This document shows, one piece after another, positions 1 to 6,398 of a stretch of 6,665 nt of DNA. Within the stretch, counting starts at the first letter, position 1; the number at the start of each line of letters is the position of its first letter. Position numbers and translations under genes: made by a program. Source of the DNA: Promethearchaeota archaeon (GTDB lineage Archaea; Asgardarchaeota; Lokiarchaeia; Sigyniarchaeales; Promethearchaeaceae); assembly GCA_014729055.1 (NCBI GenBank), contig WJKO01000743.1, positions 1-6,665 of the forward strand. Reading direction: 5' to 3'. The notes beneath the pieces are model-generated. The model did no database searches and had not been told where the DNA came from. It saw nothing but the letters and a program-made list of their open reading frames with translations.

Positions 1-524
1 ATGGTGAATATGGATCGAAGCTGGGTGATCAAGTTGTAAATCAAATCTTAGTGGAAATGGATGGTCTCGAGGATCGTAAAAGCGTTATTGTTATAGCATC
101 AACGAATCGTCTGGAAATGATTGATAAAGCAATGTTAAGACCAGGTCGTTTCGATCGGTTATTATATGTTCCGCCGCCAGAAAAGGACGATCGGCTGAAA
201 ATATTCAATGTCCACACAAACAATATGCCATTAAATGATGAAGTTAAAGAATACCTGGAGTTACTGGCTAATAAAACAAGCAATTATACTGGCGCCGATA
301 TTGAAAATGTATGTCGTGAAGCAGGAATGCAAGCCATACGTGAAGCTCTTAGGTCTGGGGAAAAAGATTTTGATTCTATTAAAAAGGAACATTTTGATGA
401 GGCATTGCAGAAGATAAAACCAAGCTTAACTGATGAAGTAATAAAGAGATATAATATGCAAGCAGAAGAGATTGCTACGATGCGTTCGAGATTTGATCGC
501 GGCGGAGAAAGTATGATCTCATGA
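1..524 (+). CDS. Cdc48/VAT-type AAA+ ATPase, C-terminal part of the D2 domain (5' truncated)
   Basis: The reading frame is open from base 3 to the TGA at 522-524, giving 173 residues, so the gene begins outside the window. The GTG at 51 lies inside the AAA fold and is not a real start. Numbering from base 3, GDQVVNQ (8-14) and MDGL (19-22) match the stretch after Walker B. TNR (34-36) holds sensor-1 Asn35, and LRPGRFDR (45-52) is the second region of homology with arginine fingers R46 and R49. TGAD (96-99) starts the sensor-2 helix of the C-terminal lid. The run PPPEKDDR, the IKPSLTDE segment and the helical tail fit the D2 ring of archaeal Cdc48/VAT better than PAN. Family members are hexameric unfoldases that extract or unfold proteins by ATP hydrolysis. 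The tail ends in GGESMIS with no HbYX proteasome-docking motif. Walker A and the N-domain cannot be seen, so a single-ring relative is not excluded. Confidence 0.9.
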   Translation, partial: GEYGSKLGDQVVNQILVEMDGLEDRKSVIVIASTNRLEMIDKAMLRPGRFDRLLYVPPPEKDDRLKIFNVHTNNMPLNDEVKEYLELLANKTSNYTGADIENVCREAGMQAIREALRSGEKDFDSIKKEHFDEALQKIKPSLTDEVIKRYNMQAEEIATMRSRFDRGGESMIS

Positions 525-548
525 TTCGAGCAAATCGGTAAACTAGAT

Positions 549-571
549 TGCCATTTTCTTCTTATTTTCTT
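549..571 (+). terminator. Candidate T-rich archaeal terminator of the ATPase gene
   Basis: The + strand just after the ATPase stop is pyrimidine-rich, with three short T runs (TTTT at 554-557 and 565-568, plus smaller ones) between two convergent genes. Archaeal RNA polymerase can stop at such U-rich tracts without a hairpin, and I see no clear stem-loop here. The call rests on composition and position only. Confidence 0.35.
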
Positions 572-581
572 AATGTAACTT

Positions 582-3470
582 TCATTTTGTCAACATCAGC
601 GAAACAATTTCATTAGACATAATATTGAATTTAATTTTAGTCCCATCCGCTTCATCAAGATTTTTTAATTGAAGTTCTGGTTCTTCTAATAGATTACATT
701 TAAATATCTGCTTGAAAATCAATTCACTTTCTAAGTTGCAGACTTGATTTAAATTGGTTGGATTAAAAAACCTAAGTAATATTCCTTCTTCCGTGTTTTC
801 TGCTGTAAATTTTTTATTATTCCCAGATAAATGACTGTCTAACTTTTTCACTGCACTTAATATGATATTTGGGTTATCAATAGAGAAAAACGAGGTGTTT
901 TTTGAAATATCTTTCAGTTGTGTTATTCTCAGATTTTTCGTCTGTTTTTTATCGAAAATCTTAGGCGGAGCATTATATCCCATAGCGTTTGGGTAACATG
1001 CACCTTGACACCAATCTCCAATATGCGGGTAAACTGCATATTCAAAGGTAAACTTTCTTTGACATTGAGCACCAGGAGTCGGCAAATTTGGGCCATTTAA
1101 TCCTGATTTCCTTCCTAAATGTCCTCGTTGACTCAGCCATTCTACCCCCCTGACTAATGTAATGGCTATGGTGTTTCCTTTATTGTCCTTGAGGATTTTT
1201 ATATCTTTAGATTTGATGATTTCGAATTCTGGTAATCCTCTGTTAAAAACAGCCAATCCGAGTGAACCATTATTGATATCAACAAATGTATCTTGATGAT
1301 ATATTCCTTGCATGTCTTGAAACCAACCCTCATCTTTTGGTACATCTACCGTTCTTTTCATAACGGTAAAATGATCATCTGCATAGGAATAATCAGATGA
1401 AATACCTGTTGGAAATAGCGCACGTAATCTATGAGACTTTGCTGTATTCTCGAATTCTGTAGTAATTTCGACAACATTTGAGGACTTAAACACCGATATT
1501 TTACTTATAACCTCAAGTGATATTAAATTAGCAGACCTCTGTCTAGTATTAGCATCAATTTCTATCAATTTTGCAGGTATTGAAAATTTTATTTTGCTTT
1601 TTATTGTAGTTCGTACGTTATTTTCTTCAATTATTGATAGATCTGCGATAGAATCGTTTGAATAGTATATCTCTTCGTCTTTTAATGGTGCAAAATCATA
1701 TTCATCGCCATCATCCGCACCATCCTCAAATAAATTAAGATTATAATAAATCTTATTAGTCGGTTTATGATAAAGATTGAATGAACCATCGGGATTAAAT
1801 TCAACGGTTATATCCTTGCCTTTGAATTTCCTACCAATAACATCACCTTGAATTCCAGGCGATATTTCAGAATTAGCACTGCTATTAGATTTGACCTTTT
1901 CATCGATACTTGCTAAAATATATGTTGTATAGCCCATTTGAGGTGGATTTTTGAATGGCAAAGTCAATTCTCCGCAAGAATAGTTTCCCTTGAACCTTTT
2001 GTATAGATATTGGGCATGGGGAAGATTTCTATAATCTTCTATAATTTTCAAATTATATTCAGTGAGTTCTTTCAATTGATTGTCATATAATCTGTATTTT
2101 AAATTTGGATCGAGTTGGATCAGACCTTCTACTATTTGATGAGCATCCACTGGCGTCATTAATGGGTTGAATACGACTAATATTTCAATACTTTTAAAAT
2201 TATCACCTAATTCATTCCTCATTTTTTCAATGACATTGGATGAGCTTATTCCAGATGTAATCTCACCCATTGCATTAAGAGCTATATCGCTGGAAATATC
2301 TAATGACCAATTAAACCTAGATTCCATGTCATCATGAACCCGATCGACAGAACACCCGCAAATACTATCGTGTGGATGGTTTTTTAATACCCATCTCCAT
2401 GATTCCCATACCAGATCTTCATCGTATGTACCTCCATATAACCAAGCTAAAGATGAAAATGGCTCAGCATATTTTTCTAATTCTCTTTGACATTCAAAAT
2501 TCTGTTGTTTGAGATACATTCGGGTGGATATACAACCTGGTGTTACTTGTGTATACATGGAACCACGCCATTCGCCAATTAAAGTTGGCAAGTCTAAATT
2601 CTTATCGGTTAAATCCGTGAAATATTCTTCTAAAGTGCTGTGCTTGAAATTAATAGGGATTTCTTCTTGAATATCATCTTCCTTATTAAGAAAATCTATT
2701 AGATCCACGATTTCAAATTCTGGTTCCAAATGATCACTGCCATTCATAAATAAAAATAAATTCGATTTCTGCCTTGACTTTAGGCGATGGTATGCATCCC
2801 CTACTTTAGCTATTCCGCTCAAATATGTTTTGGATCCATCAAGTTCTTCCATAGGATTTTGACATGCATTCGATAAATTACCATATCCCGTAATATGATG
2901 AAGCATCAAAATTTTATATTTTGAATTGAAGGATTGCCAAATGTGTTCTAACGGGGTATCTTCGTTTTTTCCTTTATATTCTTCATGGTTGCCGAATAAA
3001 GGAGGATATCCTCTAAACCCATAACCCGAATGAATATTAAATCCGTTTAATATTTGAGGAAGTTGAGCAACGTGACCAAATGTATCAGGTACATATCCTA
3101 CTTTCATAACTTTTCCAAATTCATACCCGATTCGATGTCCTAATAGCAAATTACGGATAATTCCTTCACCAGATTCCAAGAATTCATCTGCTAAAATATA
3201 CCATGGACCAACTTGTATTTTATCTCTTGATATTAGGTTCTTTAATTTGTTTTTATTCTGAGATCGTATCTCTAAATAGTCTTCTAAAACGAGTGTTTGA
3301 CCATCTAACATAAATCCTCTGAATTTAGGGTTTTTATCTGTATTTTCCAATAGTTTATCAATTAATTTGACTAACCACTTTCTAAATTCTTGAAAAGTGA
3401 GATACCATTCTCGATCCCAGTGCGTTTCAGAAACAATATATCCATTATCCTTTCTTTCAGAATTTGCCAT
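582..3470 (-). CDS. GH38 alpha-mannosidase, MngB-like, cytoplasmic
   Basis: A retaining exo-alpha-mannosidase of 962 residues, likely removing alpha-linked mannose from oligosaccharides or mannosyl compounds in the cytosol. The N-terminal GH38 catalytic domain (about 10-285) opens with THWDREWY, where H17 and D19 are the first zinc ligands. GYVPDTFG supplies the expected nucleophile D129, GSDH holds acid/base candidate D246, and NHPHD holds zinc ligand H367. A middle helical domain (about 295-390) and a C-terminal beta-sandwich follow, with DDGDEYDF (586-593) and TLVRGVEWL (771-779) closely resembling E. coli MngB. Length is a little above MngB, and no signal peptide or membrane helix is seen. 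The leading His often found in HxHWD is Glu15 here. The ATG at 3470 is the first usable start. The frame stays open 70 codons upstream, but that stretch has no start codon and encodes an unrelated calcium-binding repeat. No Shine-Dalgarno or clear TATA box precedes it. Substrate and linkage cannot be read from sequence. Confidence 0.93.
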   Translation of the reverse strand: MANSERKDNGYIVSETHWDREWYLTFQEFRKWLVKLIDKLLENTDKNPKFRGFMLDGQTLVLEDYLEIRSQNKNKLKNLISRDKIQVGPWYILADEFLESGEGIIRNLLLGHRIGYEFGKVMKVGYVPDTFGHVAQLPQILNGFNIHSGYGFRGYPPLFGNHEEYKGKNEDTPLEHIWQSFNSKYKILMLHHITGYGNLSNACQNPMEELDGSKTYLSGIAKVGDAYHRLKSRQKSNLFLFMNGSDHLEPEFEIVDLIDFLNKEDDIQEEIPINFKHSTLEEYFTDLTDKNLDLPTLIGEWRGSMYTQVTPGCISTRMYLKQQNFECQRELEKYAEPFSSLAWLYGGTYDEDLVWESWRWVLKNHPHDSICGCSVDRVHDDMESRFNWSLDISSDIALNAMGEITSGISSSNVIEKMRNELGDNFKSIEILVVFNPLMTPVDAHQIVEGLIQLDPNLKYRLYDNQLKELTEYNLKIIEDYRNLPHAQYLYKRFKGNYSCGELTLPFKNPPQMGYTTYILASIDEKVKSNSSANSEISPGIQGDVIGRKFKGKDITVEFNPDGSFNLYHKPTNKIYYNLNLFEDGADDGDEYDFAPLKDEEIYYSNDSIADLSIIEENNVRTTIKSKIKFSIPAKLIEIDANTRQRSANLISLEVISKISVFKSSNVVEITTEFENTAKSHRLRALFPTGISSDYSYADDHFTVMKRTVDVPKDEGWFQDMQGIYHQDTFVDINNGSLGLAVFNRGLPEFEIIKSKDIKILKDNKGNTIAITLVRGVEWLSQRGHLGRKSGLNGPNLPTPGAQCQRKFTFEYAVYPHIGDWCQGACYPNAMGYNAPPKIFDKKQTKNLRITQLKDISKNTSFFSIDNPNIILSAVKKLDSHLSGNNKKFTAENTEEGILLRFFNPTNLNQVCNLESELIFKQIFKCNLLEEPELQLKNLDEADGTKIKFNIMSNEIVSLMLTK

Positions 3471-3680
3471 TATAATTAAAAGATTAAGATTGAATGAAAA
3501 AAAAGATTGTTGATTAGATGAAAGTGGAATTTCGTTTGTTCCTAAAATTAAGAAGATATTATAACCATCAATTTCTTTTGGATAATCTTCGGCGCCGTCA
3601 TTGAACCCATCATCATCAGTATCTTCATCATTAGGGTTTGTATTCCAAGTATTACTCTCATCGTTGTCTGTTAAGAATCT
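3471..3680 (-). pseudogene. Relic of a thrombospondin-type-3-like calcium-binding surface protein (C-terminal fragment)
   Basis: This occupies most of the 220-base gap between the 365-residue membrane protein and the mannosidase. On the minus strand the frame is open for 70 codons after a TAA at 3681-3683, with no ATG, GTG or TTG before the mannosidase ATG, with which it is in frame. Residues 13-32 include NTNPNDEDTDDDG followed by FNDGAED. This fits the DxDxDGxxDGxE calcium loop (D20, D22, D24, D28, E31) and the TNPNDxDTDxDG spacing of TSP3-like repeats in archaeal surface proteins. IDGYNIFLILG (37-47) then resembles the start of the C-terminal membrane anchor of such proteins, but the helix breaks down into polar residues. 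I infer the decayed 3' end of a larger exported protein. A run of eight T on the minus strand (3497-3504) lies inside and could also end transcription of the upstream operon. Coding as part of the mannosidase seems unlikely. Confidence 0.6.
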
Positions 3681-3690
3681 TTAGTTTGGA

Positions 3691-4788
3691 TTAATCTGTT
3701 TGAGGTTTTTCCATAAATACTTCATCACAGATTGATTCCAATGGAAGGAAAACTTGTGTATTACCGTCCCAGTCTTTTAGAGAACCTCCAAACATTACAT
3801 CAAACCGATCCAGAAACACATTCAGTCTTTCATTTAGTGAATCTATATATTCATCTGCGATAATACACCCAACGACATCCTTATCGGGATACATCTTAAA
3901 CAACAAAGCTTTATCCTCTAATTCCATTCTATTTATGCTAGTCTCTTCAGTTATATTACTTAAAACTGTTTGGATGCTTGATAAAGCTCCTCCAATCAGA
4001 TATTCGTTGCTGTTTTCTTTATTTTCTCTTTTCCAGAATCGATTAAACAGCAAAATTCCCGACGTTCGGACAATAAATAGAGCTCTTAAATGCTGTTTCC
4101 AAACAAATTCGCGATAATCGGGTAGGTTTAAAATCGCAAACATGAAACAAATAACGCCAATTATATTTAGAGAAGCTGATAGCACTCTGATATCCGGTCC
4201 GAATCGTGCTGTCATTGCATCAGAAACAAAGAAATATCCTGCTAATATGATAAGCATTGACAAAAATAGACCAGCAATCTTTCCCAAGACACGTTTGTTA
4301 AAATTTGTAATTTTTGCATATTTATAAAAATATCTCAGAATATATACGGCGGCGAATGGGACTGCGAGAAATGCGAGGTTTAAAGTCATGTCTCGGTGGC
4401 CTAAAATCAAAGATATTATAGAAAGCACTAAGAAAGTGCCACAAAATATTGTAACGGGATACCATTTACTCTTTTCAATATATTCAGAGAGTAATGCATA
4501 AAGAGTGATACCCGATGTTAATGAAATATAACCATATTGACTGAAATAATCCCTAACCGCAGGATTTATAAAATAATCTGCTATAATATAGAAGATATAG
4601 GTGATACCATATCCTAAAAAGATCATAGACCATGCTAAATTCCTTAAATTTTGCTCTTTAAAGGTTGATGTCAGATAACGATAAATAAAAACACCAAACA
4701 TCTGAAATGAAATATATACTAAAATCACTTCTAATCCAAACGAGATTTCTGGACCCGTTCCCGATAAGGGATATTCTACGTTTAACAT
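3691..4788 (-). CDS. Seven-helix membrane protein with C-terminal longin/roadblock-like cytosolic domain (paralogue 2)
   Basis: Function unknown; 365 residues. Hydrophobic helices lie at about 16-38, 50-71, 84-103, 111-130, 134-155, 167-189 and 202-222. An odd number with basic residues in the loop after helix 1 suggests N-terminus outside and C-terminus in the cytosol. The soluble domain (233-358) runs: strand HLRALFIVRT, hairpin strand GILLFNRF, helix LIGGALSSIQTVLSNI, then strands around ALLFKMY and DVVGCIIAD, an amphipathic helix (315-330), and an end with DWDG and VFLPLE. This alpha/beta order is what I expect of longin or roadblock folds, which bind or regulate small GTPases; the fold call is inference. 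It aligns over its whole length with the 384-residue protein just upstream. The start is well fixed by a GGGAGG ribosome site right after that gene's stop, so the two are co-transcribed and probably translationally coupled. The membrane part might also resemble 7TM sensor modules of archaeal kinases, but no kinase domain is present. Confidence 0.85.
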   Translation of the reverse strand: MLNVEYPLSGTGPEISFGLEVILVYISFQMFGVFIYRYLTSTFKEQNLRNLAWSMIFLGYGITYIFYIIADYFINPAVRDYFSQYGYISLTSGITLYALLSEYIEKSKWYPVTIFCGTFLVLSIISLILGHRDMTLNLAFLAVPFAAVYILRYFYKYAKITNFNKRVLGKIAGLFLSMLIILAGYFFVSDAMTARFGPDIRVLSASLNIIGVICFMFAILNLPDYREFVWKQHLRALFIVRTSGILLFNRFWKRENKENSNEYLIGGALSSIQTVLSNITEETSINRMELEDKALLFKMYPDKDVVGCIIADEYIDSLNERLNVFLDRFDVMFGGSLKDWDGNTQVFLPLESICDEVFMEKPQTD

Positions 4789-4794
4789 GATCTT

Positions 4795-4800
4795 CCTCCC
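4795..4800 (-). promoter_or_regulatory. Strong Shine-Dalgarno site deciding the start at 4788
   Basis: On the minus strand GGGAGG sits six bases before the ATG, and its first G is the last base of the upstream gene's TAG stop. It is the clearest ribosome site in the window. It fixes the start of the downstream 7TM gene and suggests translational coupling. Confidence 0.8.
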
Positions 4801-5954
4801 TATTTATTAATATTAAGTATTTTCTTCACTTCTTGCTCCATCGGAGCAAACACACTTTGCTCTAGATTGCTCCAATCAATAGTTTTACTGACATAAAAAG
4901 TCTCAAATAGATTTCGGATTGTACGAAGATAATAACGATATGTATTCAGATTTTTATTAGTAATAAGACAAGTTATGATGTCCACTCCATGTTCCAAAAA
5001 GATGTATTTATTTTCTTGTTCTATTAATTTGAGTCCTTTCTGCTCAGCTTTTGATTCACTTATACTCTTTATTAAACTATCAATTCCAATAATTCCGCCC
5101 GTAATAAATGATTCGTCTTTTGACTTGTTTATCTTCTTGTTATTACCTTCTGATGTATCTTTATTTTGTAAACCAGAGATATCTGTGAGATCTAATGAAT
5201 AAATCAAATTGTGAGTCAATTTTCTTATTATGAATAAGGTTTCTAAATGATTTTGCCAACCCGCTTCTGCGACAACGTCGACCCGATACCAAGCGAGATA
5301 TACCCCATTAAGAGATAAAAGCATAAGAATCATACCGATTATTAAGAAGATTTCTGATGGTATTCTTTCAAGCATTGTATCCATGGATAAAGCTATTCCA
5401 ATATAGAGGAAAAAAGTACTAAAGATTAGAAGAATCATCCTTTTTCTTAACGTACCTGCTGTTTTAGTGACTAGAAATATGGCAAACAACACTGGAATGA
5501 GCAAAGGTACTATCCCTGCTAAAATTAAAACCCATATATACGCTGATTCGGGGTTGAGTAAAAGAAAACCCATAAAAAGAATACCAGTCCAAATAGTGAA
5601 AAAATGCTTTGACTTAAATTCGCCGATTTGAATGTAATGATGTTCTAAAACGGCTGTAAATATAAATATCATGAGACACATCGTAACATAGATGAACTTT
5701 TGCACCCACCATGGGTCGTAATTCCAATATCGTTTGAGAGCAATAATAATTGTGATAATAGTAGCTCCAGTAAATAGAATGGTGAATGCTGAATAAATTC
5801 GTGCCATCGTCTTATTATCTTTTTTTCTTGTTTTCCTTGTCTTTGTAAGGAATAGGAATGCCATTTGGAGGGACAAATAACTAATTAAAAAATTTAAAGC
5901 AATATATAGAGGTCGATACGGCGTTGTGGCAAAATCTATGTCAACAAAAATCAT
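4800..5954 (-). CDS. Seven-helix membrane protein with C-terminal longin/roadblock-like cytosolic domain (paralogue 1)
   Basis: Function unknown; 384 residues, first gene of the two-gene operon. Helices lie at about 16-37, 52-73, 83-103, 117-133, 137-162, 171-190 and 200-222. The very basic loop after helix 1 (TKTRKTRKKDNK, 37-48) places it in the cytosol, so the N-terminus is outside and the tail inside. The tail (235-380) has strand HLETLFIIRK, strand NLIYSLDL, a polar Asn/Lys/Ser-rich insert (about 258-281), helix FITGGIIGIDSLIKSI, strands KYIFLE and DIITCLITN, a helix (338-353), then DWSN and VFAPME. The downstream protein repeats these landmarks (HLxxLFIxR, hydrophobic-x-GG helix, DW, VFxPxE), so the two are paralogues. 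No kinase, HAMP, cyclase or methyl-accepting domain is visible. The ATG at 5954 is the first start; no Shine-Dalgarno is seen, but an AT-rich TATA-like box lies about 31 bases upstream. A receptor passing a signal to a cytosolic partner is a hypothesis. Confidence 0.85.
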   Translation of the reverse strand: MIFVDIDFATTPYRPLYIALNFLISYLSLQMAFLFLTKTRKTRKKDNKTMARIYSAFTILFTGATIITIIIALKRYWNYDPWWVQKFIYVTMCLMIFIFTAVLEHHYIQIGEFKSKHFFTIWTGILFMGFLLLNPESAYIWVLILAGIVPLLIPVLFAIFLVTKTAGTLRKRMILLIFSTFFLYIGIALSMDTMLERIPSEIFLIIGMILMLLSLNGVYLAWYRVDVVAEAGWQNHLETLFIIRKLTHNLIYSLDLTDISGLQNKDTSEGNNKKINKSKDESFITGGIIGIDSLIKSISESKAEQKGLKLIEQENKYIFLEHGVDIITCLITNKNLNTYRYYLRTIRNLFETFYVSKTIDWSNLEQSVFAPMEQEVKKILNINK

Positions 5955-5979
5955 CTTACTTCATATTCTCGATTTCAAG

Positions 5980-5990
5980 GTTAAATATTT
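5980..5990 (-). promoter_or_regulatory. Candidate TATA box for the 7TM operon
   Basis: On the minus strand AAAATATTTAA is centred about 31 bases before the ATG at 5954. With the usual archaeal TATA-to-start spacing of about 26 bases, transcription would begin only a few bases before the ATG, fitting a near-leaderless mRNA and the absence of a Shine-Dalgarno site. The region is AT-rich throughout, so chance matches are common. Confidence 0.4.
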
Positions 5991-6010
5991 TTCTAAATAT
6001 TTTAGGAATA

Positions 6011-6020
6011 TTTTATTTAA
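6011..6020 (+). promoter_or_regulatory. Candidate TATA box for the small membrane-protein genes
   Basis: TTTTATTTAA is centred about 26 bases before the ATG at 6042, the spacing expected of a leaderless archaeal transcript. The bases before that ATG are TTTCTTTC, with no ribosome site. The box shares the 87-base gap with the divergent promoter of the 7TM operon, so the two units could be regulated together. Confidence 0.45.
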
Positions 6021-6041
6021 GAAAAAAACAATTTTCTTTCA

Positions 6042-6398
6042 ATGGCATCAATTATAGATTTTTTATTGACGGAAATTGGAATTGAAAGACAAGGTACCAT
6101 TATTTTTTGGTATATAGGATCGCTTTTAATTACAATTGTAGCCATAACACTGGCTTGGAAACGAAAGCACTTAAGATTTGAACTATATATTATAATTGCC
6201 GCACTCATAATGAATTTTCTATGGGAAATAATCCTCTTTTTATTTGATATGAGATTAAATGCAACTGGGATTTTTCACCCAATTGTTGATATAATTTTCC
6301 ATGGAATATTTGAAACAGGAGGAACTCTCGTCCTCGGAATTGAATTAATTGATTATTTTAAAGTAATTGACTTGGATCAGGTGTTGACGAATGACTGA
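6042..6398 (+). CDS. Small integral membrane protein of unknown family (118 aa), first of a tandem paralogous pair
   Basis: I do not recognise the family. Three clear hydrophobic stretches (about 19-38, 48-68 and 78-103, the last long enough for two helices) imply three or four membrane helices and no soluble domain. The ATG at 6042 is the first start after an in-frame TAA at 6018-6020, and the message looks leaderless. The most telling part is a set of residues in or next to the membrane: E62, D69, R71, P80, G88, E91, G93 and G94, the last four within HGIFETGG. The next gene repeats this pattern in the same order, which argues for a conserved working site and not just membrane filler. The two genes overlap by eight bases and should form one operon. 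Divergence from the 7TM operon suggests shared control or function. A two-subunit transporter, an anchor or a small enzyme are all possible; the sequence does not decide. Confidence 0.75.
   Translation: MASIIDFLLTEIGIERQGTIIFWYIGSLLITIVAITLAWKRKHLRFELYIIIAALIMNFLWEIILFLFDMRLNATGIFHPIVDIIFHGIFETGGTLVLGIELIDYFKVIDLDQVLTND

Noticed and set aside
41..283. Minus-strand open frame of about 80 codons opposite the ATPase gene
   Set aside because: It lies wholly opposite conserved AAA coding sequence and has no recognisable motif, so it is a shadow frame.
51..524. GTG at 51 as the start of a 157-residue protein
   Set aside because: The frame is open to the window edge, and the codons before 51 encode AAA residues (GSKLGDQVVNQ) conserved in Cdc48, so the gene is truncated and does not start there.
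3588..3623. Repeated ATC/GAT triplets suggesting a microsatellite or CRISPR-like repeat
   Set aside because: The triplets are simply Asp codons of the calcium-binding loop. There is no regular repeat-spacer structure here, and I saw no CRISPR array, tRNA, rRNA or insertion-sequence ends elsewhere in the window.
3468..3680. Mannosidase extended upstream through the calcium-binding repeat
   Set aside because: No ATG, GTG or TTG occurs between the TAA at 3681-3683 and the ATG at 3470. GH38 enzymes of this type also begin close to the THWD motif, as the current start does.
3935..4327. Two plus-strand frames of about 60 codons inside the 365-residue membrane protein gene
   Set aside because: They are antisense to a gene whose protein aligns with its paralogue, and they show no independent signals.
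6017..6208. Minus-strand 63-codon frame opposite the first small membrane protein gene
   Set aside because: It overlaps the divergent promoter and the gene with the conserved residue pattern, and has no motif or ribosome site of its own.
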